Source: Juglans regia (Eukaryota > Streptophyta > Magnoliopsida > Fagales > Juglandaceae). From it: 64,000 nt of DNA. Made by a program: the position numbers and the translations under genes. Below the pieces are notes generated by a model. The model did not search any database. It was not told where the DNA came from and saw only the letters and a list, made by a program, of their open reading frames with translations. The DNA is taken from NCBI RefSeq assembly GCF_001411555.2, contig NW_023340296.1, forward strand, positions 1 through 64,000. The letters are read 5' to 3'. Below are positions 23,836 to 36,020 of the stretch, one piece after another (position 1 is the first letter of the stretch; every line of letters starts with the position of its first letter).

Positions 23836-24149
23836 GAGTGAATCCATAGGTTGGGAACAATCCTACAATAAAAAAGGTTAAATTTTTCAAGATGAAGGAT
23901 AGGAGAAACAAGGGTTGTATTATTTCTATGATGAGAAATGGAATCTTGGCCCTAGGTGAGAGAAAGGTAAGCTTTTTTTAAGGGAAGGAATGAACTTTTG
24001 TTTGGAGAAGTGTGGTGAGTTGGAAGGTTTGAGTTAAAGATGGAATCATTGCATCAAATTGAGGTAAAGGTAAGCCAATGATGAAAAGATCAAAATGCTG
24101 GAAAGTCTACAAGGGTGGATTTTTATGTGAAGGGCATCAATTTTATGAG

Positions 24150-24425
24150 ATTTCTAGCAAGAATTGATTAACAAACTGATAGGTATGACTTCACTGTGGA
24201 TTATAAAAAGGGCAATGAGAATAAAATAGCTTATACATTGTCTACAAAATTAGATGTTATTGATATTTCTTTAGCCCTTATCACTTCATTAGATTGAGTA
24301 TGACTTACAGATTTTAAATATTCTTCTGCATTTGATGTTGAGATGCAGGGTCTATGCAAAAGATTACAACAACATGGTCATCTAGAGGGCAAGAGTTTTC
24401 AATTGTTGAATGGCTTGCTATTTGC
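24150..24425 (+). pseudogene. Gypsy RNase H C-terminal fragment
   Basis: The bases encode YDFTVDYKKGNENKIA followed by a decayed ALS-type motif, the hallmark YKKGKDN..ADALSR end of Ty3/Gypsy RNase H, then the linker toward the H2C2 region. It ends where the Copia LTR begins at 24426. Confidence 0.75.
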
Positions 24426-24880
24426 TGTAAAAACATAGAGAGAACACAAACAAGAGGCAAAAACCATTTATTCAAACTTGGGTTTATTCATTATTGTTCC
24501 ACTATATATACTAAACATACAATTGACGATTATACCGCCATGAGTTATACTTATTACAGTAATGTCCTCTAACAATCCCCCTAAAGTTAGGGCATACATA
24601 TATCATATAAACACAACTTGGAACAAATATATTTTAACTGCCTATAACACAAGGACTTAGCAAACACATCTACAAGCTAATCAACAAACTTCACAAAAAG
24701 TGTAAAAATGTCACCACTCAATATCTTATCTCAAATGAAATGACAATAAATCTCTATATATTTAGTCCTCTCATGGAACATAGGATTAGAGCCGATATGT
24801 AGTGCAGCTTACAAAATAACTGAAGAGGAATAAGAGCTGGAAATTCAATCTCTTGAAGGAAGTGTTACAACCATGTCAAC

Positions 24881-25261
24881 TCACCAAGTAGTGTGAGCCA
24901 TTACCATGTATTCAGCTTCTACACTAGAATGAATTACTACTATTTGTTTCTTACTCTTCCATGTAACCAGGTTACCTTCCACAAAGGTACAATATCTAGT
25001 AGTAGATCTTCTACATGAAGGGAACCTTGCCCAATCAACATATAAAAGAGCTTCAACTCTAATGTGTACATTCAATAATCCAAATCTAGAAGCTCGCTTA
25101 AGATAATAAAGGATATGAATTACAACATTCCAATATAAGACTCTTACTGTATCTAGAAATTGATTCACTATACTCACTGCATAAGAGATGTTAGATCTAG
25201 TGATAGTAAGATAATTCAATTTCCTAGCAAGCCGCTGATACCTACCTGGATCTTCAAACAA
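24881..25261 (-). pseudogene. Copia RT end / RNase H fragment
   Basis: The 126-codon open segment shows YQRLARKLNYLTITRSNISY (Copia R.LVGKL.YLT.TRPDI.Y), ILYYLKRASRFGLL, then a D-x-A segment (YVDWARFPSCRRSTT) and WKSKKQIVVIHSSVEAEYMV, the RNase H WRSKKQ..V.RSSAEAEYRA motif. These are established Copia signatures. Confidence 0.85.
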
Positions 25262-25984
25262 CTCCCCTTCATCCGTTCGTTTGTTTCGATAAATATATCA
25301 ATAACTTTCTTTTTCTATTGATTCTTTCATTCCAAGGCATAACTTATATCCACGCCTTTCAAATTTGTCTCAAAATTTTACTATTTTGATCTATAGAAGT
25401 GTCAATAAGTTGTGCACCCAACAAGCCAGTTTTTTCCAAAATGTTAAATACATATTTTCTCTACGAGAGGCTAATATCTTTTTCACACCTACCAACTCAA
25501 ATCTCAAGAAAATGCCTACACTTGCCTAAATCTTTTGTCTAAAACTAATCATGCAAAAAATATTTCAGCATACCAATCAACCACAAATACAACAACATAA
25601 TATGACACGTATCACTATGTAGGTGAAATACCAAATAGTCTTTTTAACATCTATGAAGACCAAATGTCAATACAACATCAGACAACCTTCCAAACCATGC
25701 TCAAGGGGATTGCATCAAATCATATAGTGCATTTTTTAACTTGCATACAACACCTCGATACTTTCCTTGAGCAACAAACCTAGGTGGTTGCTCCATATAA
25801 GCTTATTCACGCAAGTAACCCTGTAGAAATGCAATTTTAACATCCAACTAAAATAAAAACCAGTCTAGATTAGCGACAAAAGAGATCAACACTCAAACAA
25901 AAAAGATTTTGGCAACCAAGGAGAAGGTTTCATCATAATCAATATCATAAGTTTGAGTGTAAGTTTTAGAGATCAAGTGTGCTT

Positions 25985-26272
25985 TTAGACGTTCCATAGA
26001 ATCATTAGGATGAAATTTGACTCTATACACCCATTTACAGCCAATAGGTTGTTTACCAAATGTAGTGGAACAAAATTACATATCCCATTACGGTGAAAAA
26101 CATCAATTTCATTCTTCATAGTTGTCCTCCACCCTGGATCAAAGAAAGCATCCTGGACCGTTTTAGGAACAAAAATCTTTGAAAATTGAGAAGTAAAACT
26201 TGAGAATGAAGGAGATAAGGCATGATAAGTGACAAATTGGGAAATTGGGTGTGGAGTAACACAAGAACGCAA
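25985..26272 (-). pseudogene. Copia RT N-terminal fragment
   Basis: HPISQFVTYHALSPSFSSF and VPKTVQDAFFDPGWRTTMKN are the spacer and start of the Copia reverse transcriptase (P.SV.EAL.HP.W..AM..E), followed by WxLV-like and VGCRW-like remnants. It is frame-broken toward its downstream end. Confidence 0.8.
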
Positions 26273-26719
26273 TAGGTTGCAAATTTGAAGTATTAGGTAA
26301 CTTAAGATCTGAAGACGGGGACAAATTTGGTTGAAGCATGGGAGCTAGTGGCTGCGAGCAATGCGAATAAACTTGTAAGGGAACGGTGGAAGACGCTCAA
26401 GAAAAGTGGATAAGGGTGGGTGAGGGTGAGGAAGGAAGGGTAGGAATACGTAATGGTAGAAAACCACACTCACTGATCGAAGATGTATTCCAGAAATAGG
26501 ATATGGACTCAAAGAAATGTGACATCAACACACTAGTGAAGTAGTGCCTAAGAATGGGATTGTAGCATCAATATCCTATATGAGTAAGGGTATTACGAAA
26601 ATACATTTGGTAGCACATGGATCAAGTTTATCAAAACTTGGGCTAAGGTTATTGGAGGAAAAGAAAGTGAAAGAGAAGTAAGGAGCAAAATAGACAAAAG
26701 AAATGCACCATCAAGAACT

Positions 26720-26890
26720 GACGAAAGCATGCAGATAATAAGGTGACAAGCAGTAAGGACGCCATCACTCCAAAAATGTTAGGAACATGCATATGAAGTA
26801 AAAATGCTCAGGTTACATCTAACAAATGACAATTTTTGCATTTAGTCACACTGTTCTGTTGGGGGTATAAGAACATGAGGTTTGATAAAT
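26720..26890 (-). pseudogene. Copia integrase C-terminal fragment
   Basis: Read through stops, the minus strand gives CKNCHLLDVT and LLHMHVPNIFGVMAS, matching the ERKNRHLLEVTRALLF..VP..YW.DAV stretch of Copia integrase, preceded by a PQQN-like segment at the TACCCCCAACAGAAC bases. Not an open frame. Confidence 0.65.
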
Positions 26891-27632
26891 AGTTCTTTTA
26901 TTACTTAAATAAGTATCAAAGTAACTAGATTGATTACTTTGATACTATTTAGCATTATCAAAACAAAACTTGAATTTTTTGTCCAAATTTGTTTTTAATT
27001 TCTTTTCAAAAGATTTGGAATATGGAAAACAGTTCAGATTGTGCCTTCATCAGAACAACCATGTCATATGAGTATAATCATCTACAAATGTAACAATATA
27101 CTAAAATTTGTGTGATTCAATATTGATTGGTCCCCATACATCATAGCGAATCAATTCAAAAGGACTCGAAGTTTTATTGTCAACTTAAGCCATAAATGAC
27201 ACAAGATAGTATTTGCTAAGTTGACATACTTCATAAGGAAATGAAGATATACTTCCAAGATTCCTAATCTGAAATTTCAAAAGTGAAATTGAAGAGTAAC
27301 CAATGTGACAATGGCATTCAAAAGTGGATGATTATGATGATGTGAGGGCTTAAGTGGATGAATGCGTGAAATCAAGATAATATAGGCCACCAGCTTCATG
27401 CATTGTACCAATCTTTTTCCTCGTCTTGAGATCTTGAAAGATACATAAAGATGAGTAAAAACTTATTGAACATGAGAGATTTCAAGTAATCTTACTAATG
27501 GACAACACACTAAATGGAAATCTAAGAGCATATAGAACAAATGACGAGGATATATAGTCAGTGAACTTAGTGGATCCAACGATGTAACTTTAGTGAGAGA
27601 ATCATTAGCAAAAGTAACACTCTTTGAAGATT

Positions 27633-27836
27633 TCACAGTATGTATCTAATTATATAAGGTATAAGACAAGCCAATGATATGTTCATTAGCTCCCGAATCG
27701 GTGATCTATGGATCTTTAGTAGATGAGAGTAGACATACAGATGTTGTATTGATCGCGCAAGAGTAGTTGTGAAAGATGAAGGAGCTTGTGTGCGAGACAA
27801 AAGCTGAGCATACTCATCTCTTTGTATGGTGATCAC
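27633..27836 (-). pseudogene. Copia protease-region fragment
   Basis: The minus-strand frame reads ITIQRDEYAQLLS, then LKIHRSPIRE, and just past the end a decayed WIIDSGAS-type site. This corresponds to the segment leading into the Copia aspartic protease. No intact catalytic triplet is readable. Confidence 0.5.
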
Positions 27837-29979
27837 ATTTGAATCTGGAGGTGGGTTGGAGCTAGTTGATTAGCAGACCCAAATAATCTATCATGTAAAT
27901 CCCAACAATAGTCTGATTGATTATAGCGACCACAATGAGTGCACTTACGATATAAATAACCTTGAGTGCGACCACCCTTGGTGTCACATTCCCCACATGC
28001 ACCTCTTCCATGATGAGCCCCACGCCCGACAAGAGGAACATTGTGACTCCCACAAGAAGTAACTAAAGCATATCCCTTACTAATCTAATGAGAAGAAAAC
28101 TAAATTCCATATCCAGACAACTTGGCATGTTGAAGTCGAGAGAACACATCAGGAAATGAGGGAAGCTGTGGACTAGCCGAGAATTGAAAACAAACATACT
28201 CATATTTTTCTTCAAGCCAACAAGGAACCAAACAACATTGAAGTCTTCGCGTTGTTGTTGTTGTATATGTGAAAAGTCAAAAGTAATAGATTAATACATT
28301 TTGAGCTTTTCATATATACTCATCATCTGAGAATAATAATTCTCAAAACCCGAAGTACTTTGTTCCTACTTAAAGAATTGCTTACAAACTCATAAATGTG
28401 TTCAGGTGTTGAAGTGGCTCATGTTCCCAACACCTGAACATATTTTCTTGAGATGCTCCCACTTCTCGAGCAGTGTCAAGACACATCAAATTAAAAAAAA
28501 TACTAGGCTCAATGCTAGACAACATCAAGAACAATATTTGAGCATCTTCTTATTCCCATTGAGCAAATTTAGGACTAGTTAAGTCAGGTTTTGCATCAAC
28601 CAAGTGGCTACAAAAACCCTTGCCCTTCAAAACATTTTAATAGATTTTGAGCAAAGCACATAGTTCTTTTTGTTTAATTTTACCAAGGTGTACATTAAAA
28701 TTTGGTATAAAATTTAGTACACATAGGGGCTGAAAAACACCATACAAACCAACCTAGAGATAACAAACCAATACAATATGTGAAATATAAATAAAAGCTT
28801 AAGAGCCCATTCTAAAAAGCATAAATCAAGTTGAAATCGTGTGAAATATGCAGATAGTACACAAGAAATAGATTTGAATGGCTGTATTTCAACTTGTACC
28901 TATTGATTAATAGCAAATATTGTTGAAAATACTTGAATATCGGCTTCAAACCAGTCTTTCTCAACTCAAACCAATCTGTATTAGTCAAAATCAGTCTGTA
29001 TTAGCCCAAACTAGTATGTATCGGATCAAAACTTGTATGAATTGGACGATATCGAATTAGAACCAGTATGGTATGGATGGCCATGTACCAAATCCTGCTT
29101 GAAACTCGAATTTAGTTTATCTTAAACGCGAATAAGTGGATTGTGGGTTATCTTATTCTCGTTACCAAACATGCACTATTCAAGATAGGAGCAGACACTT
29201 AATTTAGGTTAAGGACATCCTCACCCCAAGGCTAAATACCTAAGCATTACAACTAAACACTCCCTCAACTTTGACGTTGTCAACGACCTCCAATGATAGG
29301 AAAGCCACCATAAGTATAGAAGATGATGGGGGGCTCAAAACACGTTACGTGCCAGAGTTTGTGCTAGAAAATTCCTTTCCAGCCACACCCATAAGCATCG
29401 CCGCACCACTAAGCACCACAAAAAGGGCCAACAAGCACAACCGATTGCTACCAATTGACAACCAACAATATTGATTCCATCAAATAGCCACTACCTAAAA
29501 GTGACTTGGTTTGCTCTTTTTTCTTTGTTTTTAATATATGGAAGGAAATAAACAATGGTGAAATCAAATGGAATCAGCAACAATCTAGAAAGCAATCTCG
29601 AATACCATATTGTAAAACATAGAGAGAACACACAAGAGGGAAAAACCATTTGTTCAAAATTGTGTTTATTCATTATTTTTCTACTATATATACTAAGCAC
29701 ACAATTGAGGATTATACCCTCATGAGTTATACTTATTATAATAATGCCCTCTAAAACTGTTGAAAATTGACAAAACCTACTTGTCGAAGCAATTTCATCA
29801 CAAGGCACAAGTTTTGTATTATACATACTCTAGTCATTTGGGAAGTCAGGGTACCAAAAGTCTTTATCTTAGACTCGTGCTAATTCTTATTTATTTTCAA
29901 GTTTTATATTCATGAATGTGATATCTATGTAAAGCAAAAACACACTCACACTACTAAGTTGCTTCAACCCTTACCAATA

Positions 29980-30375
29980 ACAACTAGAATGTGGTTTGAT
30001 ATATCAATGGACTTCATAGAAGCCCTTCCTCTCTTTCATGGGTTTTTAGTAGTACTTGTGGTGTTTGATCATCTAACAAAATATGCACATTTTATTCCTC
30101 TATTTCATCTCTACACTCTTGCTAAGGTGGCCTAATCTTTCATTTATAATGTGTTAAAACTACATGGTATGCTTATAAGGTAGTTATGCCTTCGTTTCAC
30201 CTTAGCTACCCCCAATCAATTCTCATGGTACTCTTTGCTTTAAACCTAAAAAGATCTAGAAGCACAATTTGGTTCATCATCACAATCGTCTTCTTGTCAG
30301 ACTTTTGGTCAAATGGATGGGTGCTTCAAATGAAGACTCCACGTGAGTCTCTATTGATCATATTCGATTTCATTT
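29980..30375 (+). pseudogene. Gypsy integrase core and chromodomain-like end
   Basis: The bases encode [36 protein letters not shown] and an LKLHGM motif: the beginning of the Ty3/Gypsy integrase catalytic core with its first acidic residue region (W.DISMDFI). Stops follow. After a deletion, LLVKWMGASNEDST followed by a stop resembles the LVKWKG chromodomain end of chromovirus integrases. Confidence 0.75.
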
Positions 30376-30859
30376 GAACATGGGGTGTATTATTATAAGC
30401 CCTAGTAAATTAATAGTTTTATTCCAAGCATTTGTGTTAGGAGTCAACTAGGGGTGAATTGCTAGAAGCTTCAAGGTAGTACACGCCGGTAGAGGATGAT
30501 AGTTTGTTATGTTGTCTCGAGCTACAAGTAAGCAGTTATTCTTTCGTACACATGATTGTTTTTAGCTTAAATCATGTGAGCTTCCTCTTATTGACCTTAG
30601 ATATTCTAGATGGCTTAGACAGCTTAATTAGTTGTAATAACATCTACTGTATATATGAGTTGAGGATCTTGCCTGGTTCTAAGAGTTAGTTAGATGTGGG
30701 TTGTGATAAAACGTGGAAAAAAACCATCTATATCATTCATTGAAGACTGTTAATGATAATTTGAATGCCAATTTCCTTTAAAAGTCCAATGTCTAGAACA
30801 ATACAACATTTTCCTTTCTTTTCTTTCTATTATTTCTTTTAATCCAAACAAAAATTACA

Positions 30860-32690
30860 GTGAGAACATGACAAAATCTCTAATTTCTCTGGTATGGATA
30901 TATTGTCATTTCTCCCCATATTGTACTTATTATTTCCTTAACCAACATTGGGAAGAATGAGGACTTCTAAACTCATGCTCCATTAATATTAAAAGAATAT
31001 GATGTAGGTTCACCAATGAATACATTATATGCAAATCATACAATTTAACTTGTAAAGAAATGATGCAATGATATAAAATTTGAATTTCCAATTTTCAATG
31101 ACCAGTGATGCATATGCTATAAATGTTCGATGAGGTCTAACTTGAATTTGAAATGAGTTTCTCTATTTCCAGTATGATGATGATGAAATTAAATGAAATC
31201 CATATGTTTAGGTATATGCTCGTGTGACATTGGTTCATGGGGACAATCATTTATCCGTTCATAAATGAAGTCATTCGCTCCAAGGTATAGGTGGTATTTA
31301 TCTTAAAAAATCATGATGTACAATATTATACTTGTCATCATAATGTCTTTAAGTGCTTGGTGGGTTAAATGAACATGTATACTCACAATTGTAAATTGTA
31401 AATTGTGCTTGCAACACTCCAAATGCATGCTCCATATATTTTCTTGATGACTTTTAAGTCACTATAAAATCTTTTTTTCTTATTTCCTTGTGGAGTATGA
31501 GATGGTTTTACAATTGTTTCCTAAGAAGGATACAAGATAGTTAACAAGATAAAATTTCATTTTATATTTAATAGCATTGACTGAAAAGTTGACTGTAAAA
31601 ACATGCATATAAGTGAGCTTAGTAACTACAAAAGATCTATCTAGTACGATATTGCCACTATGAGACTCTGGTAACTGAAAAAGCACATGCCATATTCAAA
31701 GATCGTATGATACCAGAGTTCTTAAAATAACTATTTGTTCATAAATATGACCAGAAAATATACATTTCCAAGCATTTGGACAATTCTTCTATTTCCAATA
31801 CATGCAATAAATATTACCAAATATTCCTAAAATCTACAATTTTGGCTAAATGCTAGTAATCTTGAAATTCCAAAAAGGTTTCACCAATCGAGTGATTGTT
31901 TAGGTTTTAGTCTGTTGGTATAGTCAGTTTCTTACTTGCTATTGTGACAAAAGTGCATTTTTATTTATTTAATGCACTTAGAAGTATGAGATTGAGAAAT
32001 AGTTTGCACCATTAGTCTTAAATGAATATTTAAAATTTTTCTGATACCATAATACGTTATTCATTTTCCAGATGAAAAATGCTTAAAAATATTTTTTAAT
32101 TTGTTTGGAGAACTTAGGAATCGAATTTTACAAAACGAATTGCACCATTAGGTTCGTATGCTAATTTAGGATTTTATGGTGCAATGTTTATTTTTATATT
32201 TTTCAAAATGAATACTAACATCCGCGATAGCGATATGTGTCACCCAGTTCAATTGATTTTCAAATCATTGTGTGGATTGTCCAAATCAGTCTAGATGAGT
32301 TTTAATTTGAATTTTGGACACTTGACAAGGTCTTGGCTACACTTGGCGAATAATGTAGCACTTTTGGCACTAAGAGGAACTCTGAGATGAAAATTGTGAT
32401 GAATTGGATGCAAATCAATTCATGTGATCATGCCACCAATTGAAACCATGAAAACCACATGATAGCCGAAAACCTAAACCATGATCTCAAACCCTTCGTG
32501 GCCAAGTTTTTTATGAAGTGTTTAATCACTTGAATTAATCACTCCCACAAGTTATTAATTACTCAATTTTTCACTCATGCATCCTTAACTACTATATTAT
32601 ATCTTGGTAATCATATTGGGTTAAGAAAATTTAAATTTGGGTTTGAACTCAACTGAAACCCCAAAGTGAAGCCCGTGAAACCCCAAGATT
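30860..32690. other. no recognisable gene; AT-rich
   Basis: No protein motif, RNA gene or clear repeat boundary was found. The word TTTGCACCATTAG and an inverted counterpart recur near 32004-32190, suggesting old repeat material. Confidence 0.5.
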
Positions 32691-33388
32691 GAGCCCATTG
32701 GTAAGGTTCATCTTTGGCTCACTGAAAGTCACAACTGTGGGTGATATGAACTCGGTGAGAATGGAATCCCTTGAACCCACAATCAATTTGAAAACTCACA
32801 CAAGAAAGCCAATGGAAAATGTAGACCCGTTGAGGAACTCGTTTCAAGAACCTAGATTATATGAAAATCTTGACCCGGTAAAGAACCTATCTCAAGAATC
32901 TAAATTATAAGGAAGAACGATACAAAGGTTGTAATTTGTCTTTGATAAGTTCAAAAGTTCATTCAAGAATAAGAGCAGATAAACTCAACTCATAATAAAT
33001 AAATTTATCAAATTTCATAAGACTAATTAAAATGAGGTTACAAGGAGTAATTAAACCAAAACCTAATTAAAACTCTAACCAAAATAAAGCTCTTTCTTCC
33101 AAAAATACCCCTGAATGAATAGTGACACGGCTACAATACTCGGCTACAGTAACTTACATATCTACATCCCCAAAAAATCCTAGATTAACATAAAACCATT
33201 TCCCAAACTACCCTTCGGCAAAATACAAGGCCTTCACAAAAGAATACCTGCAAATTAAAACAATCTCTAAATATCCTTAAAAACTTCTCTTGAAACCCTA
33301 GTTCATAAAACATAGAACATATGTGGGCCAAACATCCTTAAGCCCCATTATTCTAGACTAATTCTTATAAGTAATAAAATAAGGCCTT

Positions 33389-33736
33389 TCAATAAATTAA
33401 ACAAGGTCCAAACAATAACTCTAACTCATATCTTTCATAGCTTGTATCAAATGGATCTTCTTCTCTGAAGCTCATCTTGAGTGTTGGAGTCTTGCTAACT
33501 TCATCCCAAGTGGATTGCACAAATCCTTGCATTGCCTCCTTGATCTTCTTGGCTCCTGACCTTGTAATTGACACATTTGTAACTTGCAAAAAATCTTTAA
33601 GACTAAGTCCATCTTGGTACCCATCATTCCCCCTCTCCTCTAAAAAATTCAACCTCAAATCTCCACCTACATCAAATGGAGAACGGTAAAGAACATTAAA
33701 AGTAGTAAAAACATGATACTCACTGCAAAGATCCAT
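33389..33736 (-). pseudogene. Gypsy pol C-terminal segment
   Basis: This is an open segment with VGGDLRLNFLEERGND and ITRSGAKKIKEAMQGFVQST, the tail that follows integrase in this Gypsy family (TRARAKKLKEA...LVQ). The same segment recurs at 42484-42717 as TTKSRTKKINKAMQGLVQST. It includes the end of pol just before the 3' LTR. Confidence 0.75.
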
Positions 33737-33889
33737 TTTATATGTATTATCATTAATTTTCTCAAGAATTTGAAAAGGTCAATCCAAGCTACTCCTGTCA
33801 TCAACAAGCAAAAACATCAAAGTTAATGAAGTAAGTGGATTAAAACCATAAACAATCTCAAAAGGAGAATAAGAAGTAGTAGTATGCAA

Positions 33890-34330
33890 GCTTTTATTAT
33901 ATGCACACTCTAATAATGGCAAATGATACTTCCGCAAACATCCATGTAATAATTCAATGAATGGCAAATGATATTCCCACAAACATTTATGAAACACATA
34001 TGAAGTTTTCCTTATACCAAAATGACCACTCAAATTATATGAAAACTCAATAAATGGCAAACAATACTCCCACAAACGTTCACACAATACGTTAATGAAT
34101 GGCAAATGATACTCCCACAAACATTCATGAAACACATCTGAAGTTTTCCTTATACCAAAATGACCACTCCAATTATATGCAAACTCAATAAATGGCAAAC
34201 AATACTCTCACAAACGTTCACGCAACACGTTAATGAATGACAAATGATACTCCCACAAACGTTCATGCAACATGTCAATGAATGGCAAATGATACTCTCA
34301 TAAACGTCATGCAACACATCTAAAGTCTTT
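33890..34330 (-). repeat. in-frame tandem array (138 bp and about 45 bp) in integrase
   Basis: The segment starting ATGGCAAATGAT recurs at 33961, 34099 and 34237, exactly 138 bp (46 codons) apart, with extra copies about 45 bp away (33916 and 34282). Each unit in the minus sense fuses GHFGIRKTSDVFHECL (start of the H2C2 region) directly to WEYHLPFIEFAYN (end of the integrase core). The catalytic core that should lie between is missing in every unit. The frame stays open across most of the array (33779-34198). Confidence 0.85.
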
Positions 34331-34683
34331 TTTATACCAAAGTTACCCAACAAACCACCATGTCTATCACACACAAGCAACTTACGCATAAAACTACTAG
34401 GCATACAAAGTCTATTCTCTCTAAACAAGTACCAATCTAGTTTATAGAACTTATCAAATGATACTTTCTCACATGTTCCATACACACTAGCAAAGTCATC
34501 GTCATTAGCATGCAATTTCTTATCATATTCAAATCTCAATAACTTTGCATTTAAAATAAAGATAATGACATACCTTCTTCCTAATGCATTAACCACAAAA
34601 TTTTCCTCACTATATGTATATTTGATTACATGAGGGAAAGTCCCAATACAGTCCTCCCACTTAGCATGCATTTTAGTCAACAA
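34150..34683 (-). pseudogene. Gypsy RNase H end and H2C2 region
   Basis: The open frame of 177 codons reads HAKWEDCIGTFPHVIKYTYS, then ENFVVNALGRRYVII (the VADALSRR end of RNase H), NAKLLRFEYDKKLHANDDDF, WYLFRENRLCMPSSFMRKLL, and HGGLLGNFGIKKTLDVLHDV of the integrase zinc-binding region. After this it enters the tandem array. The RT palm is absent upstream. Confidence 0.85.
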
Positions 34684-34689
34684 CTTACC

Positions 34690-34920
34690 TTATCCTTTCA
34701 AGCGTGTCAATAACTCATGTTTTTCAAAGAAAGATTGGGTATGAATTGTCGCACATTGCACAAAATCAATGTAGTGCTCTATCTCTCTAATATGTGGGAA
34801 TTCACTAAACACACCGCTAAGAAACACGACATTTAATCCCTGCAACAAAGAGACAACAACACTAGGCAAAAATACGTCAAGTTCGTTAGTATTAAAACTT
34901 GTCTTAGCATAAAAACTCAT
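34690..34920 (-). pseudogene. Gypsy pre-RT segment
   Basis: LPSVVVSLLQGLNVVF and REIEHYIDFVQCATIHTQSF match the stretch just ahead of Gypsy RT (IEH.IDF.PGA.IP...Y). It runs directly toward the RNase H tail a few bases away, so the RT core is deleted. Confidence 0.8.
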
Positions 34921-35330
34921 TTTTTTCTTTATTTTTCTCTCACTTTCTTCACTCTCTTTTTTCTTTCCACTCTTTTTTTTTCTTTTTCACTCTTTTTTTT
35001 CTTTTCATTCTCTTTTTTTTTATCACTCTATTTTTCTTCATCTTTTTTTGAACTCTTGACCTCACAATTATTTTTCAACTCATTCTCTCTTTTTCTTGAG
35101 GTCTCAACCTCATCTTCATTTTTTTTTTCTCTCATTTTCGGCCTCACTATTTTTTTTTTCTCAATCTCACCTTCACTCTTATTTTTTTAGCTCAATCTCA
35201 CTTTTACTTTTGCTTTTTAGCTCAATCTCTTTTTTACTTTTTTTTTTTTCGATCACTCTCATTTTCACTCATTCTTTTTTTATCACTATCATTCTCACTC
35301 TTTCTTTTTTAAACAACCTCACTTTTTAAT
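34921..35330. repeat. T/C-rich low-complexity tract (Lys/Glu-coding on minus)
   Basis: Runs of TTTTTTTCACTC and TTTTTCTCAATCTCAC. In the minus sense this is a Lys/Glu/Ser-rich spacer between protease and RT, as some plant Gypsy polyproteins have, expanded by slippage. The plus-strand ORF over it is an artefact. Confidence 0.75.
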
Positions 35331-35730
35331 TTCAGTTGGTCCTCATGGACCTGTGTTGGAGTTAAAGGAGCAAGTTTGATTATTTTCTCATCATTTTCAA
35401 AACTGTATATGTTCCTTAACCCATCATGGATCACCTTCCTATCATACTGCCACGACTTCTCCAACAAAATATGGCTAGCATACATAGGTACTACATCACA
35501 AAGCACCACATCCTGGTATTTTCTAATTGAAAAAGAAGCTAACACTTGCTAATTTACCCAAACCTCCCCCACAATCACTCAACCACTACAACTTGTATGG
35601 TCTAGGATGTTTCAAGTTAGGTAAATTCAATTTCTCAATTAAAGTAGTGCTAGCCAAATTAAGACAAATCCTCCCATCAATGATCATACTACATGCCTTG
35701 TTGTTAATGTGGCATCTAGTATAAAAAATA
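35309..35730 (-). pseudogene. Gypsy aspartic-protease-domain fragment
   Basis: In two frames the minus strand gives CHINNKACSMIIDGRICLNL and LVEKLNLPNLKHPRPYKLQW, then VLCDVVPMYASHILLEKSWQ and LAPLTPTQVHEDQLKLKSE. The usual GGSC.NVAS site is altered to DGRICLNLAS. These are characteristic of the retropepsin-like domain in this Gypsy group. A deletion removes several codons near 35530. Confidence 0.8.
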
Positions 35731-36020
35731 TTCTTGCTTTGCTACTCCATATCATCCATCTTAATTTGTGTATTGAGAGCACGCTTGGCAACAAGAGACT
35801 CATTGTACTCTTCATTCTTACACTTATATTCAATACTAGGCTCATGCCTCCTCCAATCTCTCTTATCTTATAGATTTCTAATCATTACTTCTTGATAATC
35901 TATCATATCCCTCACTTCACCCAACACCAAGTTCAACCGTTCAAACTGTTGTTGCATAGCTTGCAATACAAATAATGAGTTATCTGCTATCCCCTTTGGT
36001 GATGATTTACTCATATGAGA

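Larger units (their letters stand above)
24426..29756 (-). mobile_element. Ty1/Copia element with short LTRs, nested in Gypsy relic
   Basis: The LTRs are 24426-24574 (149 bp) and 29611-29756 (about 146 bp), both starting TGTAAAA.CATAGAGAGAAC. Inside the left LTR edge is ATCCCCCTAAAGT, a reversed polypurine tract. Just before 29611 is TCTCGAATACCATAT, a decayed reversed tRNA-Met primer site. Minus-strand protein fragments run gag/protease, integrase, RT, RNase H from right to left. Stops and frameshifts are frequent, so it is inactive. The flanks do not show a clear TSD. Gypsy sequence resumes on both sides, so the Copia is the younger insertion. Confidence 0.85.
22990..30859 (+). mobile_element. 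decayed Ty3/Gypsy element interrupted by a Copia element
   Basis: Plus-strand fragments appear in Gypsy order: gag (23520-23730), RNase H tail (24150-24300), then, after the nested Copia, integrase (29980-30180) and a chromodomain-like end (30290-30375). Direct-repeat LTR ends are seen at 22990-23080 and 30760-30859 (shared CTAGAACA.TACAAC and a final AATTACA). Protease and RT are deleted and many stops are present. The left edge is uncertain because only the last 90 bp or so of the 5' LTR is recognisable. Confidence 0.7.
32740..36020 (-). mobile_element. decayed Ty3/Gypsy element missing RT and integrase cores
   Basis: From right to left on the minus strand: a leader with MQQQFERLNLVLGEV (35940-36016), a protease-domain fragment (35309-35730), a Lys/Glu-coding low-complexity tether (34921-35330), the start of RT (34690-34920), RNase H tail and H2C2 region (34330-34683), an integrase junction array (33890-34330), the pol C-terminus (33389-33736), then LTR-like sequence (32740-33388) that recurs at 41783-42480. 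The gag core, RT core and integrase catalytic core are all deleted. The left LTR edge is approximate and the matching right LTR is not identified. Confidence 0.7.

Noticed and set aside
33890..34330. CRISPR-like regular repeats
   Set aside because: The units encode Gypsy integrase in frame and are contiguous tandem copies, not repeats with unique spacers, in a plant genome.
35096..35329. Hydrophobic 77-codon plus ORF
   Set aside because: Translation of a T/C microsatellite opposite a Gypsy spacer.
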